Source: Thiosocius sp963808165 (GTDB lineage Bacteria > Pseudomonadota > Gammaproteobacteria > Chromatiales > Chromatiaceae). Taken from it: DNA of 64,000 bases. The notes under the pieces were generated by a model. The model made no database searches and was not told the DNA's origin. It worked only from the letters and a program-made list of their open reading frames with translations. The stretch lies in NCBI GenBank assembly GCA_963808165.1, contig CAWEET010000023.1, positions 186,001 through 250,000 on the forward strand, given 5' to 3'. Shown one piece after another: positions 8,956 through 17,559 of the stretch (the first letter of the stretch is position 1; every line of letters begins with the position of its first letter). The position numbers were made by a program, and so were the translations under genes.

Positions 8956-10007
8956 AGCGTCACCTCCTCGATAATCTGAAGGAAAGTCTCCTCCATGCGA
9001 TCCCACATGCCCACGAGCTCGTCGTTGTTGAACCAACGCGACACAACGCGCAGGTTGGGCACCACCAGCACGACCTGCCCGTCCGAGCGTTGCATGATCG
9101 TGATCCGACAGGGCAGCACGATGCCCAGCCGCGGCTCTGTTCCCAGCATCCCGTAGAGCACATTGAAATTGCAGAAACGCACACCGACCTGGCGGGTGTT
9201 GACACTGAATTCGTCGATCAGGCCCTGTTCGAGAAAGCGGTCCGGGAAGATACGGAAGTTGGCGCCTGTAAGGGCCGCCTTGACGTTGGCAAGCGTGGTT
9301 TCGAAATCGTAAGGCGACTCGTAGACGTGCGTCGGCCGTTCATCGGGATCCAGCGGCGCCGGTTTCGCATTCTTCTGTTCCAGTGAGCGCACAAAGGCGA
9401 CCACGTCATTGATTTCCTCGGCGCTGAGCTTGCCATTACCGAAGGCCGGCATGTCTGAAGACTCTCTGCCTGCCTCGATGACCCTGTGCATCATCTGGTC
9501 GGACACCGAGGCGAGAAAGCCCGGGTTCGATATGGAGGCCGGCATCACCAGGAAGGTCCGCTCCCGCGAAAGGGTGACGCCTGTGCCCTCGCCTTCGCCG
9601 CTACCGTCCTCACCGTGGCATTTCTGGCAGTGCTCGGCATATACGATCGCACCATTGTCGACATTACCGACGACCGGCTCTTCGCTGAGTTCCGGCGCGA
9701 CCGTGCCGGAGCGCTTGCGCAGGAAGCCCACGATCGCACCGACCTGGGCATCGCTCATGCGCTGGAATGCCGGCATCACCCGGCCAGGCCGGCCGTTGCG
9801 GATGGTCTTGCGCAGATAGTCGTCGCTCATGTCCGCCAGTTTGGCATTCGCGAGCGGTAGCCCAATGCCACCCTGGCCTTCCATCTGGTGGCAGGCACTG
9901 CAATGCTCAACATACAGGGCACGCCCATCCGGCCCGGCTTGAGCGATGCCACTGGCAATGCCCATGAACAGGCACAGGCCATAAACCCAGGCGCGTCGTG
10001 ATCTCAT
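8952..10007 (-). CDS. Dihaem cytochrome c fused to DUF302 domain
   Basis: Periplasmic electron-transfer protein. After a signal peptide (VYGLCLFMGIASGIAQA) come two class I cytochrome c domains with haem sites CSACH (36-40) and CQKCH (127-131). Their likely distal methionines are in RVMPAF and DMPAF. A C-terminal DUF302 domain spans about 245-350 and contains LGIVLPCRITIMQRSDG. I prefer ATG at 10007, where the signal peptide starts, over the upstream in-frame ATG at 10040, because the latter lies inside the palindromic promoter element. The stop overlaps the start of the second DUF302 gene. The fusion is uncommon and hints at a redox enzyme whose DUF302 part binds substrate or cofactor. Confidence 0.83.
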   Translation of the reverse strand: MRSRRAWVYGLCLFMGIASGIAQAGPDGRALYVEHCSACHQMEGQGGIGLPLANAKLADMSDDYLRKTIRNGRPGRVMPAFQRMSDAQVGAIVGFLRKRSGTVAPELSEEPVVGNVDNGAIVYAEHCQKCHGEDGSGEGEGTGVTLSRERTFLVMPASISNPGFLASVSDQMMHRVIEAGRESSDMPAFGNGKLSAEEINDVVAFVRSLEQKNAKPAPLDPDERPTHVYESPYDFETTLANVKAALTGANFRIFPDRFLEQGLIDEFSVNTRQVGVRFCNFNVLYGMLGTEPRLGIVLPCRITIMQRSDGQVVLVVPNLRVVSRWFNNDELVGMWDRMEETFLQIIEEVTL

Positions 10008-10030
10008 AGTCAAAACCCTGCTGGCAAAAA

Positions 10031-10049
10031 AATATTGCACCGCAATATT
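10031..10049 (-). promoter_or_regulatory. Palindrome at promoter of cytochrome/DUF302 operon
   Basis: A perfect inverted repeat AATATTGC-acc-GCAATATT lies 24 bases upstream of the ATG, in an A/T-rich patch that stands out from the GC-rich surroundings. Minus-strand TATACG immediately upstream could be the -10 element. The position over or just after the start point fits a repressor operator. I cannot name the regulator. Confidence 0.55.
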
Positions 10050-10114
10050 AGCGTATACTGATAAAAAAGTTTAGGCCGCTTTCGAAACGGTTGAGGCCGA
10101 TCAAGAACGCCTGC

Positions 10115-12001
10115 CTAAGAAACTTCGGCGAGGTCGCCGTGCTCCTGCAGCCAGGCCTTGCGGTCTGGCGCACGCTTCTTGGCCAACAGCATGTCCATTA
10201 ACTGATTGGTATCGTCGCCCGGCTCGACAACCAACTGCACCAGGCGCCGCGTGTCGGGCTGGATGGTCGTTTCGCGCAGCTGCATCGGATTCATCTCACC
10301 CAGCCCCTTGAACCGCTGGATGCTGACCTTGCCCTTGAGCTTGTCGGCCTCAACCCGGTCCAGTATCCCCTGGCGCTCATGCTCGTCGAGCGCGTAAAAA
10401 ACCTGCTTACCGACGTCGATGCGGAACAGCGGCGGCATCGCCGCATAGACGTGACCTTGCGCAACCAGGGTACGAAAATGCCGCACAAAAAGCGCACACA
10501 GCAGGGTTGCAATGTGCGCGCCGTCCGAATCTGCATCGGCCAGGATGCAGATCTTGCCGAACCGCAGCTTGGAAAGATCGTCGCTGCCCGGCTCGACCCC
10601 GATCGCCACGGAGATGTCGTGCACCTCCTGCGAGGACAGGACCTCGGCCGGATCCACCTCCCAGGTGTTCAGTATCTTGCCGCGCAGCGGCATCACCGCC
10701 TGAAAATTGCGGTCGCGGGCCTGCTTGGCCGATCCGCCTGCGGAATCCCCCTCGACCAGAAAGAGCTCGGTACGGGCCGGATCGTCCGAAAGGCAGTCGG
10801 CCAGCTTGCCCGGCAACGCCGGCCCCTGAGTGATCTTCTTGCGCACCACCTTGCGCCCGGCCCGTTGGCGCATCTGGGCCGCGCTGATCGCCAGCTCGGC
10901 GATGCGTTCGCCCAGGTCCGTGTGTTGGTTCAACCAGAGCCCGAGCGCATCCTTGACCACGCCGGTCACAAATGGGGCGCACTCACGGGAAGACAGCCGC
11001 TCCTTCGTCTGGCCCGAAAACTGCGGATCGCGGAGTTTGACCGAGAGGACATAGCTGACATTGTTCCAGACGTCGTCCGGGGCCAGTTTCACCCCGCGGG
11101 GCAGCAAATTGCGGAACTCACAGAACTCGCGAACGGCCTCGGTCAGGCCGCTTCGCAGACCGTTCACGTGCGTGCCGCCCTGAACGGTCGGGATCAGGTT
11201 GACGTAGCTCTCCGCGACACCCTCGCCACCCTCGGGTAACCATACGACCGCCCAGTCCGCAAGCTCGTGACTACCGGCGCTGCTGCCGACGAATGGAGGC
11301 TCGGGCAGACAGTTGAGCCCCTGCAACGCATCGCTAAGATAGTCGCTCAGCCCGTCCTGGTAGCACCACTCGTCGTGTTCGGCCTCGCCCTCGCGGAAAA
11401 ATCGAATCAGCAGGCCCGGGCACAGCACCGCCTTTGCACGCAGCAGGTGACGCAACTGTCGCAAGCTGAACTTTGCTGAGTCGAAGAACCCCGGATCCGG
11501 CCAGAATCGCAGTCGGGTACCAGTGTTGCCGCGGCCCACCCTGCCCACCTCTTCGAGTTCCGAGATCTTCTCGCCGTTCGCAAAGGCGATGTTGTATTCG
11601 ATTCCGCCGCGTTTGACCCAGACTTCGAGGTGCCCGGACAGCGCGTTGACCACGGAAATCCCCACACCATGCAGTCCACCAGAGAACTGGTAGCTCTTGT
11701 TCGAGAACTTGCCACCGGCATGCAGCTTGGTCAGGATGACCTCAACGCCCGGAACACCTTGCTCCGGGTGGATATCGACCGGCATGCCGCGACCGTCGTC
11801 GCTGACCTCGATGGACCCGTCCCGGAACAGCGTGACCTCGATCTTCTTCGCGAACCCGGCAATCGCCTCGTCGACGCTGTTGTCGATGACCTCCTGGGCC
11901 AGGTGATTGGGCCGCGTGGTGTCGGTATACATGCCCGGGCGCTTGCGCACCGGTTCGAGTCCGCTCAGTACCTCAATCGCCGAGGCGTCATAGGCGCTCA
12001 T
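10115..12001 (-). CDS. parE: DNA topoisomerase IV subunit B
   Basis: ATPase subunit of topoisomerase IV, which decatenates daughter chromosomes together with ParC. Visible parts are the GHKL ATPase with VIDNSVDEAIAGFA, DDGRGMPV and SGGLHGVGISVVNALS, the transducer domain, and the TOPRIM domain with EGDSAGGSAKQARDRNFQ, LRGKILNTWEV and DADSDGAHIATLL. RFKGLGEMNP precedes the C-terminus. Length (628) and the QAVMPLRGKILNTWEV stretch favour ParE over GyrB, which has an extra insert and about 800 residues. parC is not in the window. The gene stands between a CNP1-like gene upstream (28 bases) and the cytochrome operon on the same strand. Confidence 0.95.
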   Translation of the reverse strand: MSAYDASAIEVLSGLEPVRKRPGMYTDTTRPNHLAQEVIDNSVDEAIAGFAKKIEVTLFRDGSIEVSDDGRGMPVDIHPEQGVPGVEVILTKLHAGGKFSNKSYQFSGGLHGVGISVVNALSGHLEVWVKRGGIEYNIAFANGEKISELEEVGRVGRGNTGTRLRFWPDPGFFDSAKFSLRQLRHLLRAKAVLCPGLLIRFFREGEAEHDEWCYQDGLSDYLSDALQGLNCLPEPPFVGSSAGSHELADWAVVWLPEGGEGVAESYVNLIPTVQGGTHVNGLRSGLTEAVREFCEFRNLLPRGVKLAPDDVWNNVSYVLSVKLRDPQFSGQTKERLSSRECAPFVTGVVKDALGLWLNQHTDLGERIAELAISAAQMRQRAGRKVVRKKITQGPALPGKLADCLSDDPARTELFLVEGDSAGGSAKQARDRNFQAVMPLRGKILNTWEVDPAEVLSSQEVHDISVAIGVEPGSDDLSKLRFGKICILADADSDGAHIATLLCALFVRHFRTLVAQGHVYAAMPPLFRIDVGKQVFYALDEHERQGILDRVEADKLKGKVSIQRFKGLGEMNPMQLRETTIQPDTRRLVQLVVEPGDDTNQLMDMLLAKKRAPDRKAWLQEHGDLAEVS

Positions 12002-12028
12002 AGTGGTTTGGCCACCTGCTCTACTGCT

Positions 12029-12631
12029 TCAGTTGGAAAAGAAAGTCTCGTCACGAAACTCGCCACTCATGGCGCTGCGTATCTCATCGGCATCCCGCGT
12101 GCCCCGAATGCCGCAGAAATAGTGGTTGAGGAGTTCGGCCCGATAGTTCGCGGTGCGACTCTTCTTGGCGCTTAGCCAGTTCGCCCGCTTTGCCTTGCGG
12201 ACCGGCGGGTCACGGCGCGGGTTGGCGTAGGCATAGACCTTGTACTCCCGCGTCGAACAGCGAAATCCCTCGAAGGTCCCGCTCTCGGCACCGGCGTCGC
12301 TACGCACCCACAGCCAGACACGCACCACGCGGTCCTGCGGATCGACCGTGATTCGCGTCTCGTCGAACAGCAACTCCAGGTTGCCGGGCAACGCGTCAAT
12401 CTGAACGGGCCGCAGATCATCGGCCTGGGGCATGGCCAAGACCTTGGTCTCGTTCTCTATCCAGGGGATGTCGCCGCTGTCATCGTATTCGAAACCGCCG
12501 CGCTCGACCTCTCCCCGATAGAGCGGGTCGACGCCCGAGTCGTCGGCATACAGCGGCCCGGCGATGATCAGCAACATCCCCAGCCAGAGCGGCCCGGATG
12601 CGCGGGATAGTCGTTTCTTCGGCTTTTGCAT
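12029..12631 (-). CDS. CNP1-like family secreted protein
   Basis: Periplasmic protein of unknown function related to the CNP1-like family. The signal peptide is in LWLGMLLIIAGPLYADD. The mature part holds conserved-looking blocks FEYDDSGDIPWIENET, RVWLWVRSDAGAESGTFEG and RCSTREYKVYAYA, plus two cysteines in RCSTREY and NHYFCGIRG that could form a disulfide. ATG at 12631 (MQKPKKRLSR) is chosen because it starts the basic part of the signal peptide; an ATG ten codons upstream is less likely. Divergent from xseB, with parE downstream on the same strand. Confidence 0.72.
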   Translation of the reverse strand: MQKPKKRLSRASGPLWLGMLLIIAGPLYADDSGVDPLYRGEVERGGFEYDDSGDIPWIENETKVLAMPQADDLRPVQIDALPGNLELLFDETRITVDPQDRVVRVWLWVRSDAGAESGTFEGFRCSTREYKVYAYANPRRDPPVRKAKRANWLSAKKSRTANYRAELLNHYFCGIRGTRDADEIRSAMSGEFRDETFFSN

Positions 12632-12731
12632 GGCGGCGCAGTTTAGCGCGCGCGGTGCCACCTCTGCACCCGCCGGGTTTACCTTATGCAGCCGCCTGCG
12701 GTAGTTTCACAGCACATAGCAGGAAAACCCG

Positions 12732-12971
12732 ATGAGCAAGAAGAAAACCACACCCGCATCGTTCGAGGACTCGCTGAGCGAACTCGAGGCACTGGTCGAT
12801 AGCATGGAAAACGGCGAATTGAGTCTCGAAGAGTCCCTCGCCGCGTTCGAGCGCGGGATCGCCCTGACCCGCAATTGCCAGCAGGCACTGCAAGCAGCAG
12901 AGCAAAAGGTCGAGATCCTGACCGCAAGAACGCCGGACGCACCCACCGAGCCCTTCGACGATGACGCTTGA
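12732..12971 (+). CDS. xseB: Exodeoxyribonuclease VII small subunit
   Basis: Small subunit of exonuclease VII, which with XseA degrades single-stranded DNA. The 79 residues match the family: FEDSLSELEALVDSMENGEL, SLEESLAAFERGI and LTRNCQQALQAAEQKVEIL, two helices forming a coiled hairpin. Its end overlaps the start of ispA by 11 bases, the common xseB-ispA arrangement. An AGGAAAA ribosome site precedes the ATG. The large subunit gene xseA is not present here. Confidence 0.95.
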   Translation: MSKKKTTPASFEDSLSELEALVDSMENGELSLEESLAAFERGIALTRNCQQALQAAEQKVEILTARTPDAPTEPFDDDA

Positions 12972-13863
12972 CCCCGGTTTTCAGATCTTTCTCGGTGATT
13001 GCCGCATCCGGGTCGAACGAGCCCTGGACAAGTGGCTGCCGTCGGAAAAGACACAACCAGGCCGGCTGCACAGCGCGATGCGCTATGCAGCGCTGGGCGA
13101 CGGCAAGCGGGTGAGGCCCATGCTGGTCTATTCCGTCGGCCAGGCATTGGGCGTCGGGCCCGGCTGTCTCGATGGGGCCGCCTGCGCGGTGGAACTGATC
13201 CACGCCTACTCCCTGGTCCACGACGATCTGCCGGCGATGGACGATGACGATCTGCGGCGTGGGCGGCCGACCTGTCATCGGGCCTACGACCAGGCAACCG
13301 CGATCCTCGCCGGCGACGCCCTGCAGACCCTGGCCTTTCGCGTGTTGTGCGAAGACGACAGTCTGCGCATGAATCGCGCCGACCGACTGCGCATGATCGG
13401 CGAACTCGCGCAGGCGGCAGGTTCGCGCGGCATGGCGGGCGGACAGGCGCTGGACATGGAAGCGACCGGTCGCGACATCGGTCTGGCCCAACTGGAAAAC
13501 CTGCACATCCACAAGACCGGGGCCTTGATTCTCGCCAGCGTCCGGCTGGGTGCACTGGCGGCCGGTGCATCGGCGGACAGCCGCCTGGGCAAGTTGGAAC
13601 ACTATGCAAAGTGCATCGGCCTTGCGTTTCAGGTCCATGACGACGTACTGGACGTCGAGGGCGACACCGCTGTCCTGGGCAAGACAGGCGGCAAAGACGC
13701 GGCGGCCGACAAGGCCACCTATCCAGCCCTGATCGGCCTGGAGGCCGCGCGCGAGATGGCGAATGGACTGGTCGACGATGCGCTCGACAGTATCGCCGCC
13801 TTTGACGCTACGGCCGACCCCTTGCGTCAACTGGCCCGCTATATCGTCGGCCGCAGGCACTGA
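12961..13863 (+). CDS. ispA: Farnesyl diphosphate synthase
   Basis: Short-chain trans-prenyl transferase that condenses IPP with DMAPP and GPP to give farnesyl diphosphate for quinone, haem and undecaprenyl pathways. The first aspartate-rich motif is LVHDDLPAMDDDDLRRGRPT and the second FQVHDDVLDVEGD; HIHKTGALI and GGQALDMEA are also typical. Length (300) is standard. Translationally coupled to xseB. The usual third gene, dxs, does not follow; folE2 comes after 164 bases with its own promoter. Confidence 0.95.
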   Translation: MTLDPGFQIFLGDCRIRVERALDKWLPSEKTQPGRLHSAMRYAALGDGKRVRPMLVYSVGQALGVGPGCLDGAACAVELIHAYSLVHDDLPAMDDDDLRRGRPTCHRAYDQATAILAGDALQTLAFRVLCEDDSLRMNRADRLRMIGELAQAAGSRGMAGGQALDMEATGRDIGLAQLENLHIHKTGALILASVRLGALAAGASADSRLGKLEHYAKCIGLAFQVHDDVLDVEGDTAVLGKTGGKDAAADKATYPALIGLEAAREMANGLVDDALDSIAAFDATADPLRQLARYIVGRRH

Positions 13864-13946
13864 CGGCTGGTCGCAACCGGACAAATCCGTGGCGCAATCG
13901 TCGCCGTAAGGCGATAATTACCAGCCCGGCCATATTTTCTGCGTTG

Positions 13947-13975
13947 TTTTGCCGCAGGCTTGTGGCCGGTATAAT
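13947..13975 (+). promoter_or_regulatory. Probable sigma-70 promoter of folE2
   Basis: TTTTGC at 13947-13952 and a consensus TATAAT at 13970-13975 are separated by 17 bases, about 50 bases before the folE2 ATG. No Zur-type palindrome, which controls folE2 in some bacteria, was seen next to it. Confidence 0.55.
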
Positions 13976-14027
13976 CCTCAGCAAATCACTCGACTTTAAG
14001 GTGCGGGCCTCGCCCGCTCGAACACAC

Positions 14028-14858
14028 ATGACCGCAGCCAACCCCAAGCCGACCCGCGGCGCCGACATCGAAGACGTGCAAGCCAGCGCCGACACCCGAC
14101 GTATCGCAATCAACAAGGTCGGGATCAAGGACATCCGCCATCCGGTTCGGGTACAGGACCGGAGCGAAGGTGAGCAGCACACGATTGCCAATTTCAGTAT
14201 GTACGTGTTTCTGCCGCACAATTTCAAGGGGACGCATATGTCCCGCTTCGTCGAGATACTGAACAGCCACGAGCGCGAGATCTCGGTCGAGTCGTTTAAG
14301 GACATGCTCAGCGAAATGGTCGACCGGCTCGAGTCAGAACGCGGCCACATCGAGATGAACTTCCCCTACTTCGTCAATAAGCGCGCGCCCGTCTCGGGCG
14401 TCCAGAGCCTGCTCGATTACGACGTCACGCTGATCGGGGAAATCCGCGACAGCAAGCCCGAGATGTACGTCAAGGTGGTGGTGCCGACCACGAGTCTGTG
14501 TCCCTGCTCGAAGTCGATTTCCGACCGTGGCGCCCACAACCAGCGTTCACATGTCACCCTGACGGTGCGCACCTGTGATTTCGTCTGGGTGGAGGAACTG
14601 ATCGATCTGGTGGAAAACGAGGCCTCTTGCGAGTTGTTCGGCCTGCTCAAGCGCCCTGATGAGAAATACGTCACCGAGCGCGCCTACGATAACCCGAAGT
14701 TCGTCGAGGATGTAGTGCGGGACGTCGCCGCCCGGCTCAACGCGGACGACCGGATCTGCGCCTACACGGTCGAGGCGGAAAACTTCGAGTCGATACACAA
14801 CCACTCGGCCTACGCGGTGATCGAGCGCGACAAGGAAGCCGAGCAACAGGCCGGCTGA
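14028..14858 (+). CDS. folE2: GTP cyclohydrolase FolE2 (type IB)
   Basis: First enzyme of folate/queuosine synthesis, converting GTP to 7,8-dihydroneopterin triphosphate; the IB type tolerates metals other than zinc. Recognised by VGIKDIRHPVRVQD, SMYVFLPHNFKGTHMSRFVE and the active-site segment SLCPCSKSISDRGAHNQRSH. ATG at 14028 is chosen because homology begins just after it; an in-frame ATG at 13944 lies upstream of the likely promoter. 276 residues is close to the family norm. Whether a zinc-dependent FolE also exists cannot be told here. Confidence 0.93.
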   Translation: MTAANPKPTRGADIEDVQASADTRRIAINKVGIKDIRHPVRVQDRSEGEQHTIANFSMYVFLPHNFKGTHMSRFVEILNSHEREISVESFKDMLSEMVDRLESERGHIEMNFPYFVNKRAPVSGVQSLLDYDVTLIGEIRDSKPEMYVKVVVPTTSLCPCSKSISDRGAHNQRSHVTLTVRTCDFVWVEELIDLVENEASCELFGLLKRPDEKYVTERAYDNPKFVEDVVRDVAARLNADDRICAYTVEAENFESIHNHSAYAVIERDKEAEQQAG

Positions 14859-14915
14859 GCCTCGACGTCACTCGTTCAACCGACGATCCGCGATCCAGCA
14901 GCGCTCCGGCACGTC

Positions 14916-15665
14916 TCAAAGTTTGCCGCGCAGAATCAACAGGTTCTGGCGCTGGTCGATGTCGAACTCCGACAGCACATTCATGCCCAGCAGCACGTTG
15001 CGCGGGCTGTCGCCCTCAATGACGACCGCTTTGACATCGGTCAGCCGGAACCCGCTGACCGACAGGCTGCGCAGATTGACCAGGTGCCCGGTGGCATCGC
15101 CGGATGCCGTTCCGACGGAGATGGGGCGGCCGTCGACGCGGTGCTGGATCCCGAGGCGCGCTGCGTGCAGCTCGCTCATCGCGATACTGCTGGCACCAGT
15201 GTCAACCAGGAAACGCACAGACTGGCCGTTTATCAGCCCATCGACGAAATAACTGCCGCGGCTGTCCTTGACGATGCGGACCTCGTGCCGCTGTCTCGGG
15301 GCATAGCTGGCGCTGACCGCGGAGCCCAAACGCAGTTCCTGGCGTCTGCCGTCGATTTCTATCACTGCGCTTTTGGGGTCAGCGCTGACCAGCCGCACAC
15401 CTCCGGGCCCGCTCTTGCCCGCCGCCAGCACCTTGCGCTGTCCGTCGATCTCGAGCATCGCCTTGCCGGGAAACAGGGCCAGCACACGCACCGAGGGGCC
15501 GGCCAGGGCCGCCGTCCCCAGCAGCAGTGTGCAGACGCAGAGAGCCAGCAGCGTGCCGATGCTCCTCGGCAAACACCCGGCGCCGAAATCGAAGACCGTC
15601 GGGCGGACCGGCTTGTGCAGCGATGGCCTGAGCCTCGGTTCAGGCCTTGAAGTGGTCGAAGCCAC
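14916..15665 (-). CDS. Membrane-anchored retropepsin-like aspartic protease
   Basis: Clan AA aspartic protease of the bacterial retropepsin-like type. A single membrane segment or signal anchor at about 35-56 (LLALCVCTLLLGTAALAG) is followed by a small beta domain and the protease core with V-D-T-G-A-S-S at 154-160, the flap region GRPISVGTASGDATGH and the late LLGMNVLSEFDI segment. One domain per chain implies an active homodimer in the periplasm. The start overlaps the thiL stop by 26 bases, so it is the last gene of the ribBX-ribH-nusB-thiL run; the exact start is uncertain because no strong ribosome site stands out. Confidence 0.8.
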   Translation of the reverse strand: MASTTSRPEPRLRPSLHKPVRPTVFDFGAGCLPRSIGTLLALCVCTLLLGTAALAGPSVRVLALFPGKAMLEIDGQRKVLAAGKSGPGGVRLVSADPKSAVIEIDGRRQELRLGSAVSASYAPRQRHEVRIVKDSRGSYFVDGLINGQSVRFLVDTGASSIAMSELHAARLGIQHRVDGRPISVGTASGDATGHLVNLRSLSVSGFRLTDVKAVVIEGDSPRNVLLGMNVLSEFDIDQRQNLLILRGKL

Positions 15666-16605
15666 GCGGGACCTCCTGTTTCACCTGTCCATCCGGATAG
15701 AGCAGCGTGATGTCACGGTCAGCGGCCAGAAAGCCGATTTCTTGTACCGCGTGGCCCGCGTCGCGGCAGGTCTTCAGCAACGTGGCTGCCCGGGCCGGAT
15801 CCACAGTGAACAGCAGCTCGTAGTCGTCACCACCGGCCAGAGAAAACTCCCAGTTGCCGCGCGCCGCCTCCGCGGCCACCAAGTCTGACATGGGCAGGCG
15901 GCCGAGCTCGATCACCGCCCCGACGCCGCTCGACTCACAGATATGCCCGAGGTCTGCCAGCAGGCCGTCGGAGACGTCGATAGCGGCATTGGCCTGCCCG
16001 CGCAGCAGCCGCCCAAGCTCGACCCGCGGCACTGGACGATGCAGGCGCCCGCACAGGTCGTCGGATAGATCTTGACCGCCAGCGTCCCGCTGCAGACGTT
16101 GCAGCGCCAGACCGGCGTCACCGAGGGTCCCGCTGACGCAGACACGATCGCCCGGGAGGCCGGCGGCTCGGCGCAGGGCCTTGTCCGGCTCGACGAAACC
16201 GTGCAGTTGTAGGGTGATGCTCAACGGACCGCGGGTGGTATCGCCACCGACCAGCTGTACACGGTGCGCCGCCGCCAACGCCGCGAAGCCTCGCATAAAG
16301 CCTCCCAGCCAATCGCTATCGGCCTGTGGCAATGTCACCGACAGCGTGGCCCAGGCGGGCTCGGCGCCAACCGCTGCGAGATCGCTGAGATTCACCGCCA
16401 GCGCCTTGTGGCCGAGATCCATCGGGTCGGCTCCCGCGAAAAAGTGCCGCCCCTCGACCAGCGTGTCCATACTGACCGCCAGACACTGGCCCGGCGGCGG
16501 CTGCAGCAAGGCGCAGTCGTCTCCGATACCGAGCAGCACGTCGGTACGCTCCGGCGTGGCTTCGGCGAAATACCGGCGGATCAGGTCGAATTCGGAGACA
16601 GACAA
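15640..16605 (-). CDS. thiL: Thiamine-monophosphate kinase
   Basis: Phosphorylates thiamine monophosphate to the coenzyme diphosphate. PurM/ThiL-fold features: SEFDLIRRYF at the N-terminus, LGIGDDCALLQPPPG metal site, VSMDTLVEGRHFF, KALAVNLSDLAAVGAEP, LVGGDTTRGPLSITL, AIDVSDGLLADLGHI and LAGGDDYELLFT. Length 321. Twelve bases downstream of nusB on the same strand, a very common gene order. Confidence 0.95.
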   Translation of the reverse strand: MSVSEFDLIRRYFAEATPERTDVLLGIGDDCALLQPPPGQCLAVSMDTLVEGRHFFAGADPMDLGHKALAVNLSDLAAVGAEPAWATLSVTLPQADSDWLGGFMRGFAALAAAHRVQLVGGDTTRGPLSITLQLHGFVEPDKALRRAAGLPGDRVCVSGTLGDAGLALQRLQRDAGGQDLSDDLCGRLHRPVPRVELGRLLRGQANAAIDVSDGLLADLGHICESSGVGAVIELGRLPMSDLVAAEAARGNWEFSLAGGDDYELLFTVDPARAATLLKTCRDAGHAVQEIGFLAADRDITLLYPDGQVKQEVPRGFDHFKA

Positions 16606-16617
16606 GGCGCAGGGCGG

Positions 16618-17046
16618 TCAGCGCCGGGCCGCCGTCTCCTGCGGACGCAGCGCGCGGGCGGCTTTGTCCAGGACGCCATTGACGTAGCGATGCCCCTGTT
16701 CGGCACCGAAGATCTTGGCCAGCTCAACCGCCTCGTTGATCACGACACGATAGGGGATCTCCGGGTGTTCGATAAGCTCGTAGGCGCCGACGCGCAGTAT
16801 CGCGCGCTCGACCGGGTCCACCGACTCGAGCGCCCGATCGACGCAGGGCGCCAGGGCCGCGTCCAGAACATCGATACGTGCCGGCACACCGCGCACCAGC
16901 TCGCTGAAGTAATCGCCGTCGAACTTCTTTCCGTCCTGCTCCAGCATGAAATGATTGATGATGGCAGCGACATCCTGACCGGCCAGCTGCCACTGGTATA
17001 GTGCCTGAATCGCCAGGCTGCGCGAACGGCTGCGTTGCCGGCTCAC
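16618..17046 (-). CDS. nusB: Transcription antitermination factor NusB
   Basis: All-helical RNA-binding factor of the rRNA antitermination complex (with NusE, NusA, NusG). Recognised by RSLAIQALYQWQLAGQD, DYFSELVRGVPARI, ILRVGAYELIEHPEIPYRVV and INEAVELAKIFGAEQGHRYVNGVLD split over the C-terminal half. 142 residues is normal. Lies between ribH and thiL in the minus-strand operon. Confidence 0.95.
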   Translation of the reverse strand: MSRQRSRSRSLAIQALYQWQLAGQDVAAIINHFMLEQDGKKFDGDYFSELVRGVPARIDVLDAALAPCVDRALESVDPVERAILRVGAYELIEHPEIPYRVVINEAVELAKIFGAEQGHRYVNGVLDKAARALRPQETAARR

Positions 17047-17058
17047 CTTCGTTTTGCC

Positions 17059-17526
17059 TCAGATCTCACGCAACAGATTGACCATTTCGATCGCGGTCGC
17101 CGCCGCCTCGCCACCCTTGTTGCCGGCCTTGGTCCCGGCACGTTCGATGGCCTGCTCGATGCTGTCCACGGTCAGCACGCCGAACGCAATCGGCACGCCG
17201 TGTTTGAGCGTGACCTGGGCCATGCCTTTCACGCACTCGCCCGCCACGTACTCGAAATGTGGCGTCCCGCCACGAATCACCGCGCCCAACGCAATGATCG
17301 CGTCGTAGTCGCCTTTGCCCGCAATCTTGTCCAGTACCAATGGCATCTCGAAGGCCCCAGGCAGGCGCACGACGGTAATGTCGCCATCGTGTGCACCGTG
17401 CCGTTTCAGCGTGTCGATGGCACCGGACTCCAGACTGTCGACGATGAAGCTGTTCCAGCGCGTGACCACGACGCAGAATCGTGCCTTGGTCACGTTCAGG
17501 CCACCCTCGATAGTTTTGATGCTCAT
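17059..17526 (-). CDS. ribH: 6,7-dimethyl-8-ribityllumazine synthase
   Basis: Penultimate riboflavin enzyme; joins the ribBX product with the ribityl-pyrimidine to lumazine. Seen: FCVVVTRWNSFIVDSLESGA (substrate site with the family Trp-Asn variation), VRLPGAFEMPLVLDKIAG, ALGAVIRGGTPHFEYVA and AFGVLTVDSIEQAIERAGTK. Starts at ATG 17526 because GAGGA sits seven bases before it; an ATG seven codons upstream lacks this. Between ribBX and nusB. Confidence 0.95.
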   Translation of the reverse strand: MSIKTIEGGLNVTKARFCVVVTRWNSFIVDSLESGAIDTLKRHGAHDGDITVVRLPGAFEMPLVLDKIAGKGDYDAIIALGAVIRGGTPHFEYVAGECVKGMAQVTLKHGVPIAFGVLTVDSIEQAIERAGTKAGNKGGEAAATAIEMVNLLREI

Positions 17527-17559
17527 GCAGATTTCCTCTTCAAGCATTTTCCCACAGCG

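Noticed and set aside
12679..13884. 401-codon minus-strand frame
   Set aside because: Antisense to xseB and ispA, no domain or ribosome site.
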